The notes beneath the pieces were generated by a model. It did no database searches, was not told the origin of the DNA, and was given only the letters and a program-made list of their open reading frames with translations. The position numbers and the translations under genes are program-made. DNA of 64,000 nucleotides from Myrmaecium sp. VS I D KN 1 (taxonomy: Eukaryota > Ascomycota > Dothideomycetes > Valsariales > Valsariaceae), in contig JADQAV010000002.1 of NCBI GenBank assembly GCA_019775845.1, positions 1,426,001-1,490,000 on the forward strand. The letters run 5' to 3'. This document shows positions 11,632-21,039 of the stretch, piece by piece. The number at the start of each line of letters is the position of its first letter. Positions within the stretch are counted from its first letter, which is position 1.

Positions 11632-13567
11632 ATGGCAAGCAGACGCAGTTATCCTAGTATAAGCTGTATCAGCATCAGCTACACGTACTTACTTCCGGTT
11701 GCATGTGGCTGGATCTTTAGCATAGACGACTCCTATGTTATTTTCCCTTGCTCAATGGCTCTAGCTAACGCGACCTTAGATGACTGCAGGTCCCGTTGTG
11801 CAGGTAGTGCTTCCACCGAACCTGTCCGCGGCACCACGGGTCGACGAAAGAAAGGTAAACCCACGCCTGTCAGATTGTCTTGCTTATGCGTAAGTGGAAA
11901 CGCTGACTCCTTGTCTATAGGTCAACAGAGTGGTCGCCAACCGTGTCAACGTGATAGGGGTAAGTAGACCCGGGTCGGCTCCTCGGCTAAACTAGCCAAT
12001 TCACATCTAACATCCAACTCCGCCTCTAGGAAGAACTATATCTCGTACAATGGCATCTCAGCACGCCTAACAACCATCCACCCCTGTCATGGCATACAAT
12101 TCGAGAACTGGGGAAATGTCTGGAGCTCATCCAAGACTACCTAGAAAAAAAATCCATGTCTGTAACCTATATATCAGCCCTACTGTTTTTGGCAATCCAT
12201 TAACCCTTCGAGAAGGCTCTTTCGGAAAAGGAAAACACCTCACGATGAGCACGATGCGAGCCATCTTCAACATGTTTCTCGTAAGCTGAACGGCGGTAGC
12301 CGTTCCCCTTCCGTCATGAGCATGGATTCCACCTCGACGAACCAGTCGCCAGCCCCAGATCAAACGGAAGCCAAAGTCTATAATGGCTTACTAGAATTGG
12401 TCGATGGCCTTATCGTTGCTAAAAGCGTGAGTAATGACGCTATAGAGCAATCACTATAGTGTTATAGTACTGATCACCTTGCTATAGGCTTCTGGGTCCG
12501 GAATATTATCCCTTGATATCGACGACATACCCACTCATTTTAAGGCCACGTCCATGAAGTGTAAGACAACAGAAGCTGAACAGCGTATCAGAGCCGAGAT
12601 TATACGGCGTCTCCGTTCTATTCCCGGTCCACGGGTGAGCATAGTGAACACGATCGATACCACCTCCCCCTCCCTCCGGTTCATCTTCATCGAGAAGTGC
12701 GTTCTTCGGCCGGGCGTGTTTCAAGCCGATCCTGCGACGCAGCTTGGCTGCACGAAATGTAGCCCGGCCATGGGTCGCAACATCGGCTGTGAATACACCA
12801 AAAAGTGCGACTGTCTCGAGTACGCTGCCGTTGACGAGGCTCGTCTCACGGAGGAGCAGAGCCAGTACTACCGGGCCGTCCAGGCAGCAGGTGAAGGCGA
12901 CACTACCGGCCTTCCGAAACGCTTCCCCTATTATACGACGAACGCGAAGCAAGGCTGCCTCGTGCCTTTTTACTTGCGGTCCCGTCATCCGATTTACGAA
13001 TGCAACGATCGGTGCAAATGCGGACCGGACTGCCGGAACAAGAAAGTGCAGTTCGGACGCAAGGTAGAGCTGGAGATATTCAAGACGCGGGATCGCGGAT
13101 GGGGGTTGCGCTGCAAGAAGGACCTTCGCGAGGGGGAGTTCATCGACACGTACCGCGGCGAAATCATCACGGACGAAGAGGCGACCCTGCGCGAGGAACG
13201 GGCGGGCAGCCGAGCGAAGAACAGCTACCTGTACTCGCTCGACAAGTTTGCGGAATCCCAAGGGTTGGCGGCGGAAGATCTTTACGTGATTGACGGCGAG
13301 TTCATGGGCGGCCCGACCAAGTTCATGAACCACTCGTGCGAGCCGAACTGCCGTCAGTACACGGTCTCCTATAACAAGCACGATTACAGGATCTACGACA
13401 TCGCCTTCTTCGCGTGCCGCGACATCAAGGCCGGTGAAGAGTTGACATTTGACTATCTCGACCGGGACGAGGAGGATGAGGAAGAAGACGAAGAGGCCAT
13501 AGTGGAGCCCGGAGCGGTGCCTTGCTACTGTGGCGCGGAAAAGTGCCGCAAGTGGCTTTGGAAATAA
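11632..13567 (+). CDS. clrD: Histone H3 lysine-9 methyltransferase, chromodomain + SET (Clr4/DIM-5/ClrD type)
   Basis: This enzyme type writes H3K9 methylation for heterochromatin and, in Neurospora, marks RIPed DNA. Six exons (11632-11656, 11790-11854, 11921-11959, 12030-12157, 12213-12426, 12488-13567) give 516 residues. A chromodomain-like segment spans about 31-86 (NRVNVIGEELYLVQWH, then ELGKCLELIQDYLEKK). The cysteine-rich pre-SET starts near 244 (GCTKC, GCEYTKKCDC, YECNDRCKCGPDC). The SET domain has RGWGLRCKKDL and the substrate/cofactor motif FMNHSCEPNC near 437. After an acidic run (DRDEEDEEEDEE) comes post-SET CYCGAEKCRKW near 502. The SET exon is certain. The small 5' exons are inferred from splice phase, and the fourth intron needs an unusual GTCTGT donor. 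The AT-rich block upstream must serve as its promoter. Confidence 0.88.
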
Positions 13568-14158
13568 GGAGGTTCGTTGCAATGGATTCCATAGCGGCTA
13601 GTATTGGGTTAACGGCATCGATGCTCTCCGTTAGCAAAAGCAGCATGGCTCCTGGGGATCGATATCATCTGCGATATTCTTCGGTAGAGAGGAGGCTCAG
13701 CTAGGAGTTCTGGCGCATCTGGAGCTCTGTCCTGCACATTAGTACTGTATATCTTTCCTGACCCTGGCGCCTTGATCTTTCGAACACTCTCCGCGGGCGT
13801 CTTAACGCCATGCCTTTGCTCCGCCATATTCGCGAGGCTGTAGGCATGGACTAGACCGCGCGCGTCGACGGCTTGGTGTGGTGAAGGGGTGTACGAACGT
13901 ATTTTTGCTCGGTCTGAGTGGTAGTGAATATTACGTAGGTTAGGAATTGGGAACACATCATAGCCTCTAAAATGTTCCCTCTAAATCAAAGAAGTCCTGA
14001 TATCACGGTGCCGGCTTCTCCTTGGTAGCCTCTGTTGCTTCGGCTGAACCGAACCCCACGACCAACCGCCCCGCACTCACCTGGGGCTGTCATGCTAGAC
14101 GACAAGCGAAACACAACCGCACGCCTGGTTTTAGGTTGTCGAAATTTGCTGGTGAATA
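13568..14158. other. Intergenic region downstream of clrD
   Basis: No recognisable gene. A minus-strand open frame at 13609-13956 matches no family I know and is not supported by splice signals. Confidence 0.4.
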
Positions 14159-14832
14159 CTAGAGATAGCCTCCAGGCTTTATGATGTTACGGATTCGTTT
14201 CTTTGTTTTGGGGCTCTCCGACATATCGCTACTGTCCGCGCGCGCGCTATGCTGTCCAGCGAGCTCGTTGGCCGCCTCCGCCTCGCTGCCCTCCACGCCC
14301 ACCACATGGGAGTTCGACGAGTTGATGCGGAGCATGTCCGCGGAAGACCGTATGCATAGGCGTCAGAGCGACCTCAGTGGGGCGTGTTCCTAGGGCTTGG
14401 ACTGCACGCAATTTGACTAAGTGAAGGGGGACCAGGCTCAAGAAGGCTCGGGGGTTCTCTTTCACTTCCTCCAACCTGGTCGTTCTTGATTGTATAGGCC
14501 TTCCGCACTGACACTTCTTCACCGGATATATCCGTTGACGAACACTGGCGCCTCAGCGGCCTGATTGGATTGAGCTTGATATATGCCGAGGTGTCCCCTG
14601 AACCATGTGGGCGTGGGCTGTTTGCTCCGGATCCAGGAGAGTGTTTCCTTTGAACCGGAGGTGGATGTGCCTCGCTGCCATGTCTGGACGTAACAGCCCC
14701 CAGGACAGCACGCGGCAATGGTGACTTGCCAGTGCTGAACTGGATCCATGGAGGCAGTCCGGCCGTGTCATTCGGCAGAGGTGAGTAGCACCCTGTCGAT
14801 CGAAGCGGACATGACAAAGATGTGCCGTACAT
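14159..14832 (-). pseudogene. Possible C-terminal remnant of an unrecognised protein
   Basis: Two adjacent minus-strand frames look coding but cannot be joined by any GT-AG intron I can find. The upstream one (14832-14374) is Ser/Pro-rich and contains SVRKAYTIKNDQVGGSERE. The downstream one (about 14352-14159) ends KTKKRIRNIIKPGGYL and has a codon-like composition (SSADMLRINSSNSHVVGVEG). A frame shift or an unseen exon lies between them. This may be the 3' end of a host gene damaged near the transposon, or chance. I do not recognise the family. Confidence 0.25.
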
Positions 14833-15346
14833 ATTGACCAGAAATTAGGTCACATTTGAATTAACAGAGGGAAATCCCTACCGGTGGTGTTAGTGGCGTA
14901 GAAGCCGAATATACTCGCCCTTGACATCTGGAAATGGGACAAAAACATGACCTTGACAGATCAGAGACCGGTAATTAAATGCATGCAAAAGCATAGGCGA
15001 GGATCTGGTGGAAGTCCATTGACAGATTGGCCCTCGAGGAGTTACTTTGCGCAGTATTAACGACCACAGTCTAACGTCACACTGGTCGGAGAAAGTGCAG
15101 GATTGCATCTATGCCCACGCTCATATGGTAAGAAATGCCCCACTAACAAGAGCAGTCCTGTCTCTTGGACGGTTACGTTTGTCTCCGCCACAGCCATTAG
15201 CACAAGAGAAGCTAGTTATCGATGTGCTGGAACAGGTTTTACATTCGGCGGGACAAGGAAGCCTTCGGGGTGCCACTGTTAATGCGATCGTTGAGGCACG
15301 ATCAGAGATAGCCGTGTACAGTCTGTGTTCGCAGCAGGAACCGAGG
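14833..15346. other. Left flank of the Harbinger insertion
   Basis: GC-balanced DNA with no supported gene. A short plus-strand open frame runs from 15047 into the transposon terminus and is not credible as a gene. Confidence 0.45.
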
Positions 15347-15349
15347 TTA
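15347..15349. other. Target-site duplication TTA, left copy
   Basis: TTA directly precedes the left terminal repeat and is repeated at 18382-18384. Three-base T-N-A duplications are diagnostic of PIF/Harbinger insertion. Confidence 0.85.
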
Positions 15350-15374
15350 GGGCCTGTTTACCTGCGGTACGTTA
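15350..15374. repeat. Harbinger left terminal inverted repeat
   Basis: 25 bp, matching the reverse complement of 18357-18381 at all but four positions, which are concentrated at the outer tip. It is identical to the left end of the short element at 54404. Confidence 0.9.
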
Positions 15375-15779
15375 GTGCCTAATTTAGTATTATAACGCCG
15401 GTGGGTCTTAAACGTACCGTAAATACTAGGCGTGTTTACCTGCGTTAGTTACTAACGTAAGCTATATTATAATTATCTCTACTTAATATTTTTAAACTAA
15501 TTTCCCCCCTACTAGTTACTAATATTAGTAATCCTAAGCTATATTTACTAACTATAGGCCTAAGGGTAATAGTAAGCTATATTAATACTTACTATATATA
15601 TAATTATAATACGTACGGTTACTACGTATTATTACTATAATAATACTATACTTAATAGTAATAGCTTAATAGCTATACTTATATACTAGTAGGCAGTATA
15701 ATTAGTAATCTTTAATAAGATTATATTATAATATTTTAAAGACGAATATAAGCTATCTAGCTTATAAAGTATATATATA

Positions 15780-16790
15780 GATAGAGCTAGTAGTAAGTAT
15801 TAAACGCGCGAACTCCTTAATAAGTATAAATTAAAGATATTTAATTTAAATAGGCTATTAAAAGAGGCCTTTTAAAAGCTTCTTTAATAGCTTACTACTA
15901 GTACTAGGCTTCGCGACAGCGTTAATATATTAATTATATAAAAGTTATTAATCTTTCTATATATCTATAGTTAGGGAGTTAGTATAAAAAATACGGCGGA
16001 GAGGTTCTCTTACTTATTAAGAAAATTAGCTTAGTCTTTTATTAAGTATTAAATACCTTACTTCTTCTTTATTAAGCTATTATTTATCTTCTTAATAAGG
16101 CCTTAATACTAATACTAGAGTATATATAGCGTAATTTAAAGATATTCCCTTTCTTTAAAGACTATATAGGGGCTCTAAATAGAACCTATATACTAATATA
16201 AGTAATTAGTAACGCTATTACTTAGTATAATTAAAAGAAATAAATTAGTTTAAATATCCTCGTAGCGGTTAACTTCTATATAAACTTTTAATATATTTTC
16301 TATAGCTTTAAAAGCTCCTCTTATAATTTAAAAGTATTATAAGCTATATTAGATTAGGGCTTTAAGATACTAAAAGGACGCTATTTCTTAATAAATAGTA
16401 GTTACTTTTTAAGGCTTAATATCTTACTAGTACCTTACTAGCATATTAAATATTATCTAAAAGAAATAACTAGAGTATAGATAAAGCTATAGAATAAAGA
16501 AAAGCTATTTAATTTATATTACTTATAGCTATATAATATTATTAAGTAAACCTTTAATATTTTAAAGTATTACTCTTATATACTTAACGTACTACGAGCT
16601 AGATATAGTATAGATATATAAATATATATTATATACGCGTTAATAGTAATTTATAACTTTATTAACTACTAGTATAATCCTTTAAAAGAGGAGGATATAG
16701 AGGAGAGGACGTATAGTAGCGATATTAATAATATTAATAAATATTATAAGAAAGAAGAAGAGGATAATAGGCGAGGACGTATTACTAAGT
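15780..16790 (+). pseudogene. PIF/Harbinger DDE transposase remnant
   Basis: One plus-strand frame around 16150-16690 retains the order of conserved Harbinger transposase blocks. The first is FPFFKDYIGALNRTYI at about 16150-16195, matching the family pattern FFKDCIGALDGTHI. Next is a VLAAVNFYINF-like block at about 16260. A LLVPYWHIKYYLKE-like block lies at about 16425-16475. Last is the catalytic-glutamate region through a VYALTAVHNFINY-like end at about 16690. The differences from the family are all of the C-to-T or G-to-A type, and many stops interrupt the frame. The N- and C-terminal limits are approximate. No function remains. Confidence 0.85.
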
Positions 16791-18356
16791 TTATATAAAG
16801 AATATATTAGGCGTATTTTAATCTTATCTAATTTATTATCTAGACTATAATTTTTATATATTAGGCGGTTTTAGGAGCTTTATCTAGTATTAAGTAGAAG
16901 AAGATAGTATTTTAAGTAATAAAAAGTAGTAGAATTTAACTTATTAATAGTATACTAAGGGCCTATTATCCCGCTATATCTAAGAAGTTAAAAAAGGAAG
17001 TTATAGAGAGAAATATAGAAATAATAGGAAATTTAACTATCTATTATATCTTTATTTATAGCTATAACTACTAGTACTCGCTTACGTATATAAAAGAAAT
17101 ACTAAATATACTAGCCTTACTATATATAATATAATAATTAGATATATAGGCTATTAAGGCTCGGATTAAAGAATATTAATTCTTAATATTATAGTAACTT
17201 AAACCTTCTTTTTAAATCCTTTTCTTTATATATTATTATTACTAAGGCTCCGGAAGTACTAGAAATATTTAGGCTTTATTCTTTATCTTAAGATACTTAA
17301 GGCTGTAGTTAATATCCTCTTTACTTATATCTAAATATACTGTAATAAATATCTTTACTACTATATTAATTAAGGGCGCGTTTTATAGTATACGTATTAA
17401 CTCGTTAGTAGAAGCGGTATTATAATTAAGACTATTAATAAACTTATTATTATTATTTCTTCTACGCTTTAACAGCGATAGCGACGTAGTAGTTAATAGG
17501 TATTTATATAAGCTTTTACTAGTTAATTTATCTACTTTCTTTTCCTTAATAGAGCCTCTTCTACTATTTAATAATAATTAAATTAATATAGTATATTTAC
17601 CTATCGTAAGATTATCGCTAAAGACTTCTTCTATATATAATAACTACTATAGTAGCGAATATTAAAACTTCGTAAATTTAGGATATTTAGAGAAGTACTT
17701 ATTAATAATAATATTATTATTAGTAAATTAGCTAAAATTATTATCCCTAGCCTATTTAGAAAGTGCCTATTAATAATCTTTCTACTACTTATATATCTTC
17801 TTAAAGCTATCTACTTAATTCTTAATATAACGCTTTTATAATAATACGAGCGTAATTAGTTATATAATATTAATTAGTAACTAATAGCTAGTATTCTTAA
17901 AGCTATTATTAATATCTAAGCCTTATTACTTAACTTTAATAAGAGTCTTAAATATATAGATAGTTATATCGTTGTCCTTCTAAATAGTAAGACGCTTATA
18001 GTATTATAATATATACTAAGAGCTTATAGTTAATAGATTAGAAGTAGTAACTACTTATAACGCTGACTCTAATAGTACTACTATTAATTATAATAGCTAG
18101 CTATTAGTATTACTAGCGGTAAGGGCAGCAGCGGCGGCAGCGGTATAAATAGGGTTAAAATAATTTATTTTTAGTAGATATTAGCAGCGAGGGTTAAGAA
18201 CAGAATATTAGGTTAGATAATATAGGTAGAAAAGTAGCTAATCGCTATATAAAACGCAGGTAAATACGCCTTCCGTTACCGGTACGTTATTCTATAAACA
18301 ACCTACCACGCCGGTGCGCCCCTATATGGGCCCTGGCTCCACCATTAACGCTCTCA

Positions 18357-18381
18357 TAACGCACCGCAGGTAAACGGTACC
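18357..18381. repeat. Harbinger right terminal inverted repeat
   Basis: 25 bp complementary to the left terminus. The internal ACCGCAGGTAAAC core is intact and the outermost bases diverge slightly. It is followed by the TTA duplication at 18382-18384. Confidence 0.88.
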
Positions 18382-19371
18382 TTATTTAGATGATTGGGCG
18401 AAAGCGGTAGGAAACGCGGAGGAAGTGATGGTGAGGTGATGGTGAGTGGTTACGGATATGATGTAAGATCGGCCTGGTCGAGCATGATTATGTCCGCTTT
18501 CACGAGTGCTAACAGTATGTACCTAATCAATCGCGTGGATGAGATGACAGCAGAAGCTGTGGTGGAGTGTTCCGACAAGGCTGGCGAGTCGGCAGCCGAG
18601 CTCAAGCATAAGTAGTTGTACAACATCATAGGCAGCAGGCCAACACCCTGCAAGCTCAGCACCTTGAATTTCTTGAATGAACATGCCGTTCGCCTGGCAG
18701 GTGTTCAGGATTTACGCTACCTGAAAAGAGGCGGGCCAGGAAGGCATACAGACATGTTGATCAAGCGAATCTGCAGCAAGCATATAGCAGAGCTCACCAC
18801 GCCAGGGACATTCTGTTGCGGTTAGGATGTGTAGGCTTGTCTTTGAGCCTGGCCGCAAATGTCGTTGGCAAAGAGAAGCGCGCGAGATGGATACACTTCA
18901 GTCACGGGTCGTTCGCCTTCGGGCCTTTCGGCTCTCTGGCGGCCGGACGGATCAACTTGCTCAACTAAGGCCCCGACGGGGGGAAGAGAGCTCCGTCGCT
19001 TTTAAGAGGGGAAAGATGGAGCGCGCTGGGTTGGGCGCCATCCCTCGGTCATCCCTCTTCGAGCGCGGAGAGGGGAAGAACAGACCACCGGCCGGGCGTA
19101 TGGAGGGGTACTTGAGCGTGTTACCTTGTGTGATGTTGGTCTCCGGCTGCGACAGTGGAAAAACAGCACGCTCCGTCGCCGAGCCGGCCGTACAACTTTG
19201 TTATACTGCCGGGAGTGAGGTACGCCTGTTCCGCCTGTCCTTGACGACAACTCAGCGTGAAGGAGGCCTTGCCGGGGAGGGTGCTGCCTCCGGATGCACA
19301 CAGCACATGCCGTCCGTTGAGCTGATGCGGCCCCTCTTGATGTGGAAGAAGGCACCGCAGCGGATTCACCA

Positions 19372-19401
19372 GATGATGGATGATGATGGTGATGATGATG
19401 A
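19372..19401. repeat. (GAT)n microsatellite
   Basis: Imperfect GAT/GGT trinucleotide run. Confidence 0.85.
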
Positions 19402-19565
19402 CAATGGTGCATCAGTACATTGGTCAATTCAATAATCGCAGGCGTGCAAATGTGACTTGATGGGATGCCTGTCGTGGGTTGGCTGCCCCACTGCCCCGCC
19501 GTTCCCACGAAGAGAGAGAGAAGGTACACATAGCACGATAGTACGGGACTATAGGTCGTATGTAC

Positions 19566-19645
19566 AAGAGAGCGAGAGAGAAGAGGAAGTGGAAGAGAGA
19601 GAGAGAAGGGGGGAGGGGAGGGAGAGAGAGAGAGAGAGAGAAAGA
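19566..19645. repeat. (GA)n purine tract
   Basis: About 80 bp of nearly pure purine, mostly GA repeats, on the plus strand. It lies 1.4 kb upstream of the LARP1 start codon. Confidence 0.9.
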
Positions 19646-21039
19646 GGGATGGGAAGGATAAGTAGTAGTACGGATACATAGCGGCTGCACTGGAATGGTT
19701 TGAAGCCGTCCATGTTGGAGGTGAAGTTGCCGACTCCCAAGCGGGGCAAGACCTCGCGAGGTTCCTGGCGCTTCCGGGCTTTAGGCGGCGAGGTTGGACG
19801 AACGCCGAGCCAAAGCGCAAACTGAGGGCGGAAGAAGCGCGGGTGAGAAAATTCGCGCTGCGGACGGGGACTACCAACTACCGTCGTCTGCCTTGCTGCA
19901 CTACTGACTTTCCCACTCTCCACACAACTCCATTTTACCATTTTTTTTCTTTGACTTCTTCCTCGTCTCCTCTTCCTTTTCTTCTTTTCGTCCGCAACCC
20001 CCTCGCCTCCCTGCTGCTGCCCCGACGGTCACAGACAGTCCCTTACGGCGCTGCTTCAACGTGCCTTGGAGTCCATCCTCCGGCTCGTTCGGCCATTTCA
20101 CCGTTCCTACGCAAAAAGCCTTAACGGCTCCGTTCGTGACATCGACAAACCGTGCCGTGGAGAACAACCGCACCGCGTAGCCGCACGTCCAACTTGCTCG
20201 CCGCAACACCTCTCGCTTTCTCGAGACTCGTCTCCCGCTTCACCGTCCGGTTCTGTTGTCCCAGCCAAGTCGGCCACTCCTCCATCCCTACAGGTTAGTC
20301 CCGCGACCGCACTTCCTGCCAGTCTCCGTCTCTAGCGTACCGCCTGCGTGTACAACGAAACCTCTCTGAGGTTTCACTTGCCTTAGAAGGAACTCGTGCA
20401 ATCGGGCCCTCCTCTCTCCACCCACCGTTCTTCGGGTTTTCAGTGACGGCAAATTTGCGCTGGGTCGTTCGCTGCGCCCTCGCTGTATGCCCGGCGAAAG
20501 AGCTCGTCTGCGAACACTACTACAGCAACCGAGAGCAGACAATCAATCGCATCTACCCACTTACATATTCTTCTTCCAACACGCCCGCTCCACCTCCTCG
20601 TCGTTCATTCCATATCCTGCCAGTTCTGCTTTTACTTACAATGCTTTATATATTCAGGATCCGAACGTAATCACTGCATCCGTCTGTATATCTTCGCCGA
20701 GAAGTCTCGAGACATCACCCACGGTAATATCTCCTTTGCATCGCGCCTCAGATTTCCCGAGGGCTTCCTCTGTAATAAAGACCCCCAGACTTGCGCTTCC
20801 TCACAATAAGACCGTCAAAAATAACAGATTGCTAGCTACCTGAACCCACCCTCCGGACAGGATAAGCCTTTTAGCGGCCCGGTGCGGGGAGGTCAGACTG
20901 CACCTCTCCGGACAAAGCAGCGCATTATCTGCATTGGTCACCTATTTGAGGTGCTTCCACTAGGGAATCACAGGCGAACGAGGGATTGTTCGAGACGCTT
21001 GTCAATCAGTGCTACAAGCTCAGCATAACGACCACAGGG

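Larger units (their letters stand above)
15350..18381 (+). mobile_element. PIF/Harbinger DNA transposon, full length, interior destroyed by RIP
   Basis: A 3,032 bp element is bounded by 25 bp terminal inverted repeats (15350-15374 and 18357-18381) and flanked by TTA. The left end begins GGGCCTGTTTACCTGCGGTA. The interior is extremely AT-rich. CpA and TpG are almost absent while CpG persists, and there are no usable ATG frames. The terminal 100-130 bp on each side keep normal composition and align with the short element at 54404-54992. The plus strand of the left half still shows a Harbinger transposase remnant. A second gene (Myb/SANT-like partner), usual for the family, would lie at about 16.8-18.2 kb, but I cannot identify it. 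Confidence 0.93.
18385..21039. other. Long upstream region of the LARP1 gene
   Basis: About 2.65 kb without a supported coding sequence. It holds a GAT run (19372-19401), a long GA tract (19566-19645) and a pyrimidine-rich stretch near 19930-20000 typical of fungal promoters and 5' leaders. The last 1-1.5 kb probably carry the LARP1 promoter and a long 5' UTR, possibly with an unseen leader intron. Open frames here are low-complexity shadows. Confidence 0.5.

Noticed and set aside
12506-13582. 358-codon open frame on the minus strand across the methyltransferase SET exon
   Set aside because: Antisense shadow of a GC-rich coding exon. The plus strand encodes unmistakable pre-SET, SET and post-SET motifs.
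15047-15382. 111-codon plus-strand frame ending inside the Harbinger left terminus
   Set aside because: It crosses the transposon boundary and resembles no known protein.
19002-19877. 291-codon minus-strand frame upstream of the LARP1 gene
   Set aside because: It is driven by the GA/TC tract and GAT repeat, giving Ser/Leu/Pro and His runs. No domain is visible.
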